This document shows, in pieces, positions 40,148 through 47,568 of a stretch of DNA of 64,000 nucleotides (position 1 is its first letter; each line of letters opens with the position of its first letter). The notes under the pieces were generated by a model, which was not told the DNA's origin, made no database searches, and saw only the letters and a program-made list of their open reading frames with translations. The translations under genes and the position numbers were made by a program. The stretch is from Micromonospora deserti (GTDB taxonomy: Bacteria; Actinomycetota; Actinomycetes; Mycobacteriales; Micromonosporaceae), in contig NZ_POUB01000003.1 in assembly GCF_003236335.1 (NCBI RefSeq), positions 1 to 64,000 on the forward strand. Direction: 5' to 3'.

Positions 40148-41215
40148 CTACTGCCACCAGCGCGCGACGGGCAGCGGTGGAACGCGCTCCGCGTTGGCCC
40201 ACCGGGATGGACGGTATACGCGATGAACAGTCTGACCGGGTGATCCGATGCCGGTAAGCGGGCCTTCCATGACGGTGGCAGCAGCGGGCAGCGGCGGCAC
40301 GGTCAGCGCGAGCGTCGCGCGGCGCGAGCCGCGCTCGAACGCCCACCGGCTGGCGTTGGCGATGATCTCCCGGTTCACCTCGGCGGTCTCGGCATGGTCT
40401 AGCTCGAGCGGCGGCTCGACCTGCGTACCCTGGCGGAACAGGGCCAGCAGCGCGTTGGGGGCCAGCGGATACAGAATGACGGCGGCAGACTCCACACCCG
40501 CGCGTTCGGCGCGATCGTGATCCGGGCCGCCCAGCACGACGACGGGTTCATCGCATGTCACCAGCACGTTCGGGGTCCGCACGACGTACCACTCGCGGAA
40601 CAGGATGTGGCGGCACAGCTCGCTAGCCGTGGTCGCCGCGTTGCCGAGGATCATCGCGGTCTGCGGCTGCGCGACGATCTTTCCGGCCTGGACCTGGCCG
40701 ATAAACTCCCTGATCTCGGCGAAGTCGGCCTCGGCGAGGTCGCGTCCGAGCCGTGTGGCGAGCTGCTGGTCGGTCAGGTCCTTCGTGTCCATGCGAAAGA
40801 AGTCGGCGGCGGCCTGCCGCTGCTGGCGGCGAAACGCCTCGCCTCGGGTGAGCTGGAACGCCAAGAACCAGGCGAAGCCCATCATGAGCTCGGGGTCGAT
40901 CTGGCTCGGGTGCTTCACCAGCAGCTCATCGATCGCGCGCTTGCCGTATCCTTCGGCGCTACCGAGCATCGTCTCGAAGATCAGCGGCGGGATCTCCGCC
41001 GGGTCGAGGTCGTCGGACTCGATGCGGTAGTAGTCGGTCTCCCGCGCCGCGTTGGCGGGCGTCGCGTGGTAGCTGTATCTGTCGTCGGCCCGGGTCACCC
41101 GGACGGTGCCGCCGTCAGCCCACCGTTCCAGGTACGAGCGCGGCACTAGGTGATGCTTGCGCTGCCGGGACGGCCCGGCCTCCGACGCGGCGGCCTGGGC
41201 GATCAGCGTCTGCAT
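40148..41215 (-). CDS. DUF4238-domain protein
   Basis: 355 aa from ATG 41215. The signature HHLVPRSYLERWAD at the N-terminus, followed by ETDYYRI, and the central LAFQLTRGEAFR and MILGNAATTASELCRHILFREWYVVRTP fit DUF4238. It contains CDEPVVVLGG and SSRRATLALTVPPLP-like segments near the C-terminus. The family is of unknown function and frequent in defence or mobile regions. The start is uncertain since no RBS is visible. It lies 9 bp before the broken HNH-like gene on the same strand. Confidence 0.82.
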   Translation of the reverse strand: MQTLIAQAAASEAGPSRQRKHHLVPRSYLERWADGGTVRVTRADDRYSYHATPANAARETDYYRIESDDLDPAEIPPLIFETMLGSAEGYGKRAIDELLVKHPSQIDPELMMGFAWFLAFQLTRGEAFRRQQRQAAADFFRMDTKDLTDQQLATRLGRDLAEADFAEIREFIGQVQAGKIVAQPQTAMILGNAATTASELCRHILFREWYVVRTPNVLVTCDEPVVVLGGPDHDRAERAGVESAAVILYPLAPNALLALFRQGTQVEPPLELDHAETAEVNREIIANASRWAFERGSRRATLALTVPPLPAAATVMEGPLTGIGSPGQTVHRVYRPSRWANAERVPPLPVARWWQ

Positions 41216-41403
41216 GCCGGGCGGGAGAGCCGAGTGGCTCGGGTGAGCATGAGGCACCCGGCAAACGTTACTGCCGCGCGGGCGCGGCAGCGATCGAATT
41301 CCGTGCCGGTGCGGCTCACAGTTATGCGCGATGTCCACGCGGCCGTACCGCGTCACCGGGCTGGTCAGCGAATACCGGGCCCGGCGGTTCCAGATGGAGG
41401 AGT

Positions 41404-42831
41404 CTACTGAGGTTTAGGTCGGAGGCCCCGGGGCCACGCATCGAGGGCTTCTTCGGGCTGGTGTCGTTGCATCCATTTGCGGGCGGCCGCATGGCTGAAC
41501 CCGCGCTGTTGAAGGAGGTCGAGGGTGGCTGCCCGGACCTCCTGACTTTGGTCCTTGCTGTCAAGATAGTCCCTCATCCTGGTCACGATGTCGTCGTAGT
41601 CGACCTGGTAATGGCCGTTGACTTTCTGCGCGAACAGAGGCAGGAGCTTGTAGTAACGCCGCTCGCTGATGCCGAGCTGTGTCCACGGATAGCGTTGCGG
41701 CGATTCCCGCTTGTGGTGCTCCATGACGACGATCCTGGCCTTGCGGCGGACATATCGACGAGTGAGTTCTGCACCTTGCGCCGGGTCGAATCCAGGCTGG
41801 ATCAGCTGCTCCAGCAGCATCGCCGCAGCTGAGCCCGCGTCCGGTGCATCCGTTTTGCGATGAATCAGCCCGACCTGCTTCGGATAGGCCAGCGCGACCA
41901 CGTTCCTCAATGCCGGCTCGTCACCGCGCAGGTACCCATGCCAGTATGCCTTCAACACCACCTGGCAGGCGAGCTCGTACGGAGTCGATTTGTCGTCGAC
42001 CGTGATGGTCGGGATACCGGAGCCGTGGATCGCCGACGCTAACCGGCGCCAAGGTCGGTCCTTGGGCAGCTGCGCGCCTTCTGGCCATATGCGCGCGGTG
42101 AAGGCCCAGTCTGCGGGCTGCTTGGTCATCGGGGCCACGATCAGTGTGGGCTCGGCGGCGGCAAGAGGAATCCAGCTGTCGTCGGCCGATCTCTCGAACA
42201 GCGGTTCGACGAGCCTTCCGTCGTTCTGTGTCTCGTGGGTTATCCACATCAGACGACGGGTGACCTGAATCCACCAGCCGCCGATTGCTTCACCAATGAC
42301 CGGCACGTTGAATCTGGTGTTGGAGTCCATGACGCGACGGAAGAGATCCTTCCGCTCCTCATAGCCGACGAAGGTTCCTAACCATTCGATGACGTAGTCT
42401 CGCGTCAGGGCGCCCTGGCGCGCTGCGTGGGCGACCAGTTGACCGGCGAACCCGAGGCCGTCAGCCACGGACATGGCAGTAGGGCTGGGGTACGCCAACG
42501 CTCGAACCTGAAGTACCGCGGCGAACTCCGGCCGCACTGGATCGGGTACTTGCCACACAGTGTCCGTGGTTTCCATAGATCCCAGATGCATGTTGGGGAC
42601 CTCGATGAATGGCAGCCCGTTGGTCTCAAACACGGCGGTGGATCGCTGCACGGGGTCGAAGGTGCGCCCCGACAAGGTCTCGATCTCCTGCGCGGACTTT
42701 CGCAAGATCCTTCGCAGCTCCTCTGGGTCCGCGTCTCCGCCAACCTGACGGGCGAGATCATCCACGAGGCTCTCGGACCAATGTCCCACCGGGGCAGTAT
42801 ACGAGGGCGTGAAGCACGTTTCCGTTCCCAT
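41404..42831 (-). CDS. Unknown 475-aa protein with putative C-terminal HTH
   Basis: Unrecognised. From ATG 42831 the first ~330 residues mix helices and strands (WSESLVDDLARQVGGDADPE, ELRRILRKSAQEIETLSG, FGFA-like GLGFAGQLVAHAARQGAL, WWIQVTRRLMWITHE). A second part (TDAPDAGSAAAMLLEQLIQP, RRYVRRKARIVVMEHHKRE) leads to a C-terminal piece, LGISERRYYKLLPLFAQKVNGHYQVDYDDIVTRM, that looks like a helix-turn-helix. The last 30 residues (LDLLQQRGFSHAAARKWMQRH) resemble another short helical motif. There is no membrane segment. Neighbours suggest a mobile-element gene. Confidence 0.65.
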   Translation of the reverse strand: MGTETCFTPSYTAPVGHWSESLVDDLARQVGGDADPEELRRILRKSAQEIETLSGRTFDPVQRSTAVFETNGLPFIEVPNMHLGSMETTDTVWQVPDPVRPEFAAVLQVRALAYPSPTAMSVADGLGFAGQLVAHAARQGALTRDYVIEWLGTFVGYEERKDLFRRVMDSNTRFNVPVIGEAIGGWWIQVTRRLMWITHETQNDGRLVEPLFERSADDSWIPLAAAEPTLIVAPMTKQPADWAFTARIWPEGAQLPKDRPWRRLASAIHGSGIPTITVDDKSTPYELACQVVLKAYWHGYLRGDEPALRNVVALAYPKQVGLIHRKTDAPDAGSAAAMLLEQLIQPGFDPAQGAELTRRYVRRKARIVVMEHHKRESPQRYPWTQLGISERRYYKLLPLFAQKVNGHYQVDYDDIVTRMRDYLDSKDQSQEVRAATLDLLQQRGFSHAAARKWMQRHQPEEALDAWPRGLRPKPQ

Positions 42832-42912
42832 CACCGCCTGGTCGGCCGGTTGGCGATCCTTAGCGCCCGGTGCGTCGGCCCGTATGCCCACACTGCTGCC
42901 AGGTAGGAAGCC

Positions 42913-43101
42913 ATGACAGTCCTGCTGTGGATTGTCGTGCTCGCACCGACCATGCTGTTCCTTGTCTTCGGCGTAATGTACGTCTTTCTGGATTCGCCCA
43001 GAGACAAGAAAGCGCTGGCAATCCTGAAGCTGCTACCCAAGGCTCCAACCCAGGTCCTCAGCCTGATCGTGGATATGATCCGGTCGAGACTCGAGAACTG
43101 A
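42913..43101 (+). CDS. Small single-pass membrane protein
   Basis: 62 aa. ATG 42913 follows TAGGAAG at good spacing. One strong transmembrane helix (residues ~3-26, LLWIVVLAPTMLFLVFGVMY) is followed by a basic amphipathic tail (DSPRDKKALAILKLLPKAP). It is divergent from the 475-aa gene. Small membrane proteins near conflict systems can be effectors, but nothing ties this one to them. Confidence 0.6.
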   Translation: MTVLLWIVVLAPTMLFLVFGVMYVFLDSPRDKKALAILKLLPKAPTQVLSLIVDMIRSRLEN

Positions 43102-43284
43102 GCAGTGCCAGTTGTCCAAAATCCAGCACCCCGCCAGGTCATGCCTTGTCCATTTGCCAGACCAGTGATGACACCCGGCCCGTCGTCCGACGCGAGCCGT
43201 TCCCATGCTTGACGGCTCCCGCCGGGGGCATGTCACAGGCGGTGGACCTGCGGCTGGGACGGTACGCAGCCGGCTGTTCCGGTG

Positions 43285-43950
43285 TTACGGAGGACGAACC
43301 TGCCCGTGCTCTGACGCTCCAGCCGCCAGCATGCTGCCGCCCCGTGTCGGCCCTGAGCTGCTGCCGGCGGTGGCTGGGTCCGCGCTCCGGCGCGCAGGTG
43401 TGCGGATCCACAGCCTCAGTGGCGTGGTGTCGTCTGGGACGTTCACGACGGGAAACCAGTCCCTGGTGTCGGCGATCGTACCGTCGCCGACGAGGTCGGA
43501 GTCAAAAACCTGATCGGACGCTATGACGATAACGGCGACGTCGTCGTCCCCCACCAGCGCGTCCCGGACGGTCATCGACTCGTTGTGCGCGTGCAGTGTT
43601 AGCAAAACGGCGCCGGTGCACTCCGTGCCGTCGTACTCGACTTGGCCGGCATGTGTTACGAGCCGCAGCTGTGGGTACGGCCGCCGCCGGTAATGGTTGG
43701 CGCGCCGCTCGGAGGCGAGCAAGTCGTCAAACGCTGCCATCAGCCGGGCGAGGACCCCCGGATACGACCGACCGTCACCCTGCAGGACGAGCAGGCTGCC
43801 GTCGGTGCTGTCCCGACGGTTGACTACAAGCGTGTCGGATGCCGAGTCGGTGAGGGCAGCATCGACAAGTTGCCGGATGCGCTGGGTCGCCGGGAACGGC
43901 AACAGTGGCGCGTTCACCCATTCCACTACGACCAGCAAAGCGTCGAGCAT
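43285..43950 (-). CDS. Nucleotide-cyclase-fold-like protein of conflict-system type
   Basis: 221 aa from ATG 43950, one base after the stop of the upstream HTH gene. The pattern is that of the (often inactive) cyclase-homology-like proteins seen beside actinobacterial NTPase or effector genes: a first strand (MLDALLVVVEWVNAP), an ATQRIRQLVDAAL helix, NRRDSTDGSLLVLQGDGRS, a helix with LASERRANHYRRRPYPQLRLVTHAGQVEYDG, and the end VAVIVIASDQVFDSDLV followed by DWFPVVNVPDDTTPLRLWI. The metal-binding aspartates of real cyclases are not clear, so catalysis is doubtful. The last ~35 residues are low complexity. Confidence 0.6.
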   Translation of the reverse strand: MLDALLVVVEWVNAPLLPFPATQRIRQLVDAALTDSASDTLVVNRRDSTDGSLLVLQGDGRSYPGVLARLMAAFDDLLASERRANHYRRRPYPQLRLVTHAGQVEYDGTECTGAVLLTLHAHNESMTVRDALVGDDDVAVIVIASDQVFDSDLVGDGTIADTRDWFPVVNVPDDTTPLRLWIRTPARRSADPATAGSSSGPTRGGSMLAAGASEHGQVRPP

Positions 43951-43951
43951 G

Positions 43952-44281
43952 CTAGGGCCTGGCTGCGCGCTGCCCACAACTGGGATGTCCGGTCGCAGCC
44001 AGCCACAGCTGGTAAAAGCGGCGCACTTCGTCGCCCGGATCCGGACCCGCCGGTACCTTATTGGCAAGCTGCTCGACTAGGACGTCCAGCAGTCCCCAGT
44101 CGGGCACCCGGGCACTGATGAACGCCTCGTGGATGCGGCTGCGGCTTGCGACACCGGCGCCGATCCAGCGGACCATGGTGGTCAGCGAGGGACGGCCGGC
44201 GCGGGCGTGCAGGTCGTGCAAGGCGTCGTTGAGCGCCCGCGCCTCATCCGGCAGCGAGCCGGGACGCTTGAGCCCAGCCAC
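43952..44281 (-). CDS. Small HTH protein, first gene of conflict operon
   Basis: 109 aa from GTG 44281, preceded by an excellent AGGAGGAAG. Sequence: SLPDEARALNDALHDLHARA, then SLTTMVRWIGAGVASRSRIHEAFISARVPDWGLLDVLVEQL. This is an XRE-like helical domain of the kind fused to or placed next to NACHT/STAND proteins in actinomycetes. It probably acts as an adaptor or sensor rather than a repressor. The next gene (cyclase-fold-like) starts one base after its stop. The nucleosidase gene is divergent. Confidence 0.65.
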   Translation of the reverse strand: MAGLKRPGSLPDEARALNDALHDLHARAGRPSLTTMVRWIGAGVASRSRIHEAFISARVPDWGLLDVLVEQLANKVPAGPDPGDEVRRFYQLWLAATGHPSCGQRAARP

Positions 44282-44534
44282 CCTTCCTCCTTCGCACGCT
44301 GAATCTCGGCCTACGCGCATTGCATACCGTCCGATTTCGGTCTCTGTCATCCTGTCTCGTCCGGCGTCGTCTGGATTCGTCCGCGCCACTCGAACCTGCC
44401 GCAGGGTTGGTAGCGCTGGACCGACCGAATCGATGGGGGTTGTCGTGGAGACGCTGAATCCGGCCGCGCGTCTGGTGCTCGAAGGGTCCTTCCCCTGTGG
44501 ATCGGCGCGCGACGGGTTGGCGGACAATCGCTCC

Positions 44535-47153
44535 GTGACGTTGCCCGAGCCAGTCGGCGCTACCCACCAGGCCGCCCTCAACGCGATCTGGGACTTGCTG
44601 CTGCGCGGCGGACGCTGGCCGACTTTCCAAGAACTTGATCAACATCTTTACCGGGTCTATGACCTCGACGCGGCCCGTCTGCTACCGGAGTTGCCACCAG
44701 GTCTGCTTCACGGCGTCGATCCCGGCAGCATCATGCCGATCGCCCAAACTACGACGATCGGGCTGACGGCCGCAGGTGCTGGCGCGACCGGACGCGCGGA
44801 GCGCGAACTCGATCTGTTTCTCACCGTCGTACACCACGCGGTCGCGTTGGAACGCGACTACGATTCGCCAGCTGATCAGCCGTACCTGCAGCCAGGTTTG
44901 GTCTCGGCCGATGTCGCGGCGCTTTTGGAGCTGACCTTGCCCGAAGACGCCGCGTTGCTGAAGCGGCTCGGGGCAATCTTGTACACAGAACGGTGGGGTT
45001 GGACCAGCTTCGGTGGCCTGGGCACCGACGTGTGGGAGGTGCGAGTAGGACGGGAGGTTCGCCGGTTCCGGCACGCTCCTGACATTGCCACCTACTGGAA
45101 ACTTCGCCCAAAGCATTGGGTGCCGGACAAACCCGCGCCGGCAGCAAAGCGCTCCGTGGTACCGAGCACTCCGACGATGGCGTTCCTTGAGCCGGTGGCA
45201 GAGTATGGGTCGGCGCCTGAGCAGCAGGGTACGGCTGCACACGCCGCCCGCGACAGCGCACTGAATCACTACGGGGGAGACATGGACCGCGTTGATGTGC
45301 TGGTGATTGCGGCGTTGCCGGAGGAGTTCGATGCAGCCAAGGCGGCTGGTCTGGCGAGCGCTCCGGCGGGTCCAGGAGTGCTTCGGTGGGAGAACCGCGA
45401 CCTGGACGGTGTCCCGCCGTTTTTGTGGGGCGAGTACCACGTCGATGGGAAGCCTCGGTTTACGGTGGCGTTGGCCCGGCCGACGCAGATGGGCGGTCGC
45501 GCTACAGGCCCATTCGCTGCGTCGCTGGCCGATCGGCTGCGCCCGGCATCCCTGGCCATGTGTGGCGTATGCGCCGGTAACGCCACAGACACGGCGCTGG
45601 GTGACGTCGTGGTCGGTGAGCCCGTATACGAGTGGGACGAAGGCAAGCAGTCGGCCTCCGGGTTCGAGGGTGATCACCGGCAATTCCGGCTGCTGCCCCG
45701 CTGGCTACGCGCCGCACAGGACTTCGACCCCACCCGTTTGGCCAGCTACGGCGACGCCAGCGAGGGCGAGGCCTCGCTCTGGTTTCTCGAACAGCTACAC
45801 CGGGGGCAGCAACCACGCAGCCACCCTGCACGCGACGCCTACTTCCCGAGAGGCACGTGGCAGCGGCGCTTGGCGCAGCTTGAGGAGCAAGGTCTGATCC
45901 GGCGCGAGCCGACCGGCGAGGCCGTTCTGACCAGCGACGGGTCCGACCTCGTGCAGCGACGGCTCTACGACGACGCCGACGGGCCACAGCGGCTTCCGTT
46001 TCGCGTGCTCGCCGCTCCCATGGCCAGCGGCAGCGCCGTCGTAGCCGATCCCGACGTCTGGGGCCGGTTGAAGGCGATGGGCATGCGGAAGATCACCGCT
46101 GTCGAGATGGAATCCGCTACTATCGCGACCGTCGCCCATGATCGGGAACTTGCCTGGCTTGTCGCCAAGGGCGTAATGGACCATGCCGACACCAGGAAGG
46201 ACGACCGGTACAAGAAGTTCGCCGCCCGCGCCTCCGCGCAGGTCATGTTCGCCTTGTTGGAACGCCTCCTGACAAAGACAGAAGCGGTCACGCAACGCAT
46301 CACCGAGATGGTCGGAACAGCCGAGATCTCGAATGCGTATCGCCGCGGAGGCGCAGACGAGTCCCGCGCGCGGGTCACAGAGCCGGCCCGGGTGGATGTC
46401 GTGCCGTTGCTCGACGAGCTGGCCGCCGACGACCCTGTGCCGGACAACTCCGCGCGCACGAACGGCCGCCTCTACCTCGTTGCTCACCCGGTGGACGCTG
46501 CGGCTGACGCTCTCGCTGGCGTCAGCACGATGTCCGCGAGCGGAGACCTGGACGCCCTGATCCGTCAGGCGGTCGCCGCGCGTGGAGGACAGCCCTTTGC
46601 GCCTGACCTTGACAGCGGTATGTGGCGACGCCGTAGCAGCGGGATGGCCAAGGAGAACGGCATTCGCGATGACGGATCGGTCCGGGAGGACTCTCTGCTA
46701 GTTCTTAAAGTGCGGGAGAACGGGACTGTTGGTGTGCTCTGCGGTCGTGCAACCGCAATGGCGAGATCCCAATGGCGCCCTCTTGGCTCCGCCGCCGAAC
46801 CCGCCGAACACCGGGTGATCTTTCCCAGTCTGGTCCTCGGACTCGTGCACGGCGCGCTGTGTGTGGCCGGCGACCTCGCGAACCGCTACGCCGGGTACGA
46901 CGGCCGTTGGGTGATCGGCCTACGCCTCACCGGCGTCAAGACGGCGATTGCCTATGAGTACGTGCAAAACGGCGACGCGGACATGGTGCAACCCTACGAC
47001 GCAGACACCTACCAGAGGACCGCGACAGCAAGTACCGCAGACCTGATCAGGACACCCGACGTCCTCACCGAGCAACTCGTCGGAGCACTGCTGCGCGGCC
47101 TCAGCGTCGACAAGCGTTACCTGCCGTACGCGAAATCCGCAAGTGACAAGTAA
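44535..47153 (+). CDS. wHTH - nucleosidase (PNP fold) - C-terminal sensor protein
   Basis: 872 aa from GTG 44535 (GACAAT six bases upstream, so probably leaderless); ATG 44433 or GTG 44445 are possible. Domain order: (1) residues ~1-190, an effector-associated helical/winged domain beginning HQAALNAIWDLLLRGGRWPTF. (2) ~253-600, a phosphorylase/nucleosidase domain: VDVLVIAALPEEFDAAK, CGVCAGNATDTALGDVVV, TAVEMESATIATVA and GVMDHADTRKDDRYKKFAA, the last holding the putative catalytic Asp. A winged-helix segment (GTWQRRLAQLEEQGLIRREP, residues ~412-484) is inserted between the strands. (3) ~644-872, a C-terminal domain (RVIFPSLVLGLVHGALCVAG, GRWVIGLRLTGV) like that in actinobacterial AlbA_2/conflict proteins. 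PNP-fold effectors of phage defence can degrade ATP. Confidence 0.75.
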   Translation: MTLPEPVGATHQAALNAIWDLLLRGGRWPTFQELDQHLYRVYDLDAARLLPELPPGLLHGVDPGSIMPIAQTTTIGLTAAGAGATGRAERELDLFLTVVHHAVALERDYDSPADQPYLQPGLVSADVAALLELTLPEDAALLKRLGAILYTERWGWTSFGGLGTDVWEVRVGREVRRFRHAPDIATYWKLRPKHWVPDKPAPAAKRSVVPSTPTMAFLEPVAEYGSAPEQQGTAAHAARDSALNHYGGDMDRVDVLVIAALPEEFDAAKAAGLASAPAGPGVLRWENRDLDGVPPFLWGEYHVDGKPRFTVALARPTQMGGRATGPFAASLADRLRPASLAMCGVCAGNATDTALGDVVVGEPVYEWDEGKQSASGFEGDHRQFRLLPRWLRAAQDFDPTRLASYGDASEGEASLWFLEQLHRGQQPRSHPARDAYFPRGTWQRRLAQLEEQGLIRREPTGEAVLTSDGSDLVQRRLYDDADGPQRLPFRVLAAPMASGSAVVADPDVWGRLKAMGMRKITAVEMESATIATVAHDRELAWLVAKGVMDHADTRKDDRYKKFAARASAQVMFALLERLLTKTEAVTQRITEMVGTAEISNAYRRGGADESRARVTEPARVDVVPLLDELAADDPVPDNSARTNGRLYLVAHPVDAAADALAGVSTMSASGDLDALIRQAVAARGGQPFAPDLDSGMWRRRSSGMAKENGIRDDGSVREDSLLVLKVRENGTVGVLCGRATAMARSQWRPLGSAAEPAEHRVIFPSLVLGLVHGALCVAGDLANRYAGYDGRWVIGLRLTGVKTAIAYEYVQNGDADMVQPYDADTYQRTATASTADLIRTPDVLTEQLVGALLRGLSVDKRYLPYAKSASDK

Positions 47154-47568
47154 CTGCAGTGAGCGCTCAGCAAGGCGGTCAGCGGGGAGGAGGCCTCCCG
47201 TCAAGGCCGCCGGTTACTCCATGGGAACGACGAGATTTGAACCGACGAAAACCTCTTGTCGAGCATCCCTTCGTCGCTTGTCATTCGTTGTCAGAACCTA
47301 CGCTTACCGAATCTGACGGTTCCTGGCTTGTCAACGTTCACTACGAACTGCCACTGAGCTGCACAGACGCGATCGTGGAGTGGGCATCGATTGTCACCGA
47401 CAGTCGATGTTCAGCAGGGGTTTTCGGGGGGTAAAACGGGGGCACCGTTGGCTGCTGCCGTGACGTCTGGCGCGGTCCTGGCCGCCTACGCAAACCGCTA
47501 ACGGCAAGCACGAGAGCGGCGAGCAGGCAGTCTCAAGCTACTCGCGGCCTATCGAGAGACGATCAGCC
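47154..47568. other. Gene-free junction at right edge of element
   Basis: 415 bp between the nucleosidase gene and the pPIWI operon's last gene. It contains the right copy of the direct repeat. Before that lies a T-arm-like string (GATTTGAACC near 47234) whose flanks do not pair well, so no tRNA is called. No ORF is supported. Confidence 0.5.
47297..47449 (+). repeat. Direct repeat, right copy (element boundary)
   Basis: It shares CCTACGCTTACCGAA at its start and AGCAGGGGTTTTCGGGGGGT followed by AAA near its end with 37787-37939. One extra A separates the latter block from CGGGGGCACCGTTG compared with the left copy. The integrase and tRNA fragment of the left copy are absent here, so this is the bare arm. 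Confidence 0.75.

Noticed and set aside
47213-47260. tRNA-like 3' end (GATTTGAACC) at the right edge of the cargo segment
   Set aside because: The bases either side of the loop do not form a five-pair T-stem, so it is not supported as a tRNA fragment.
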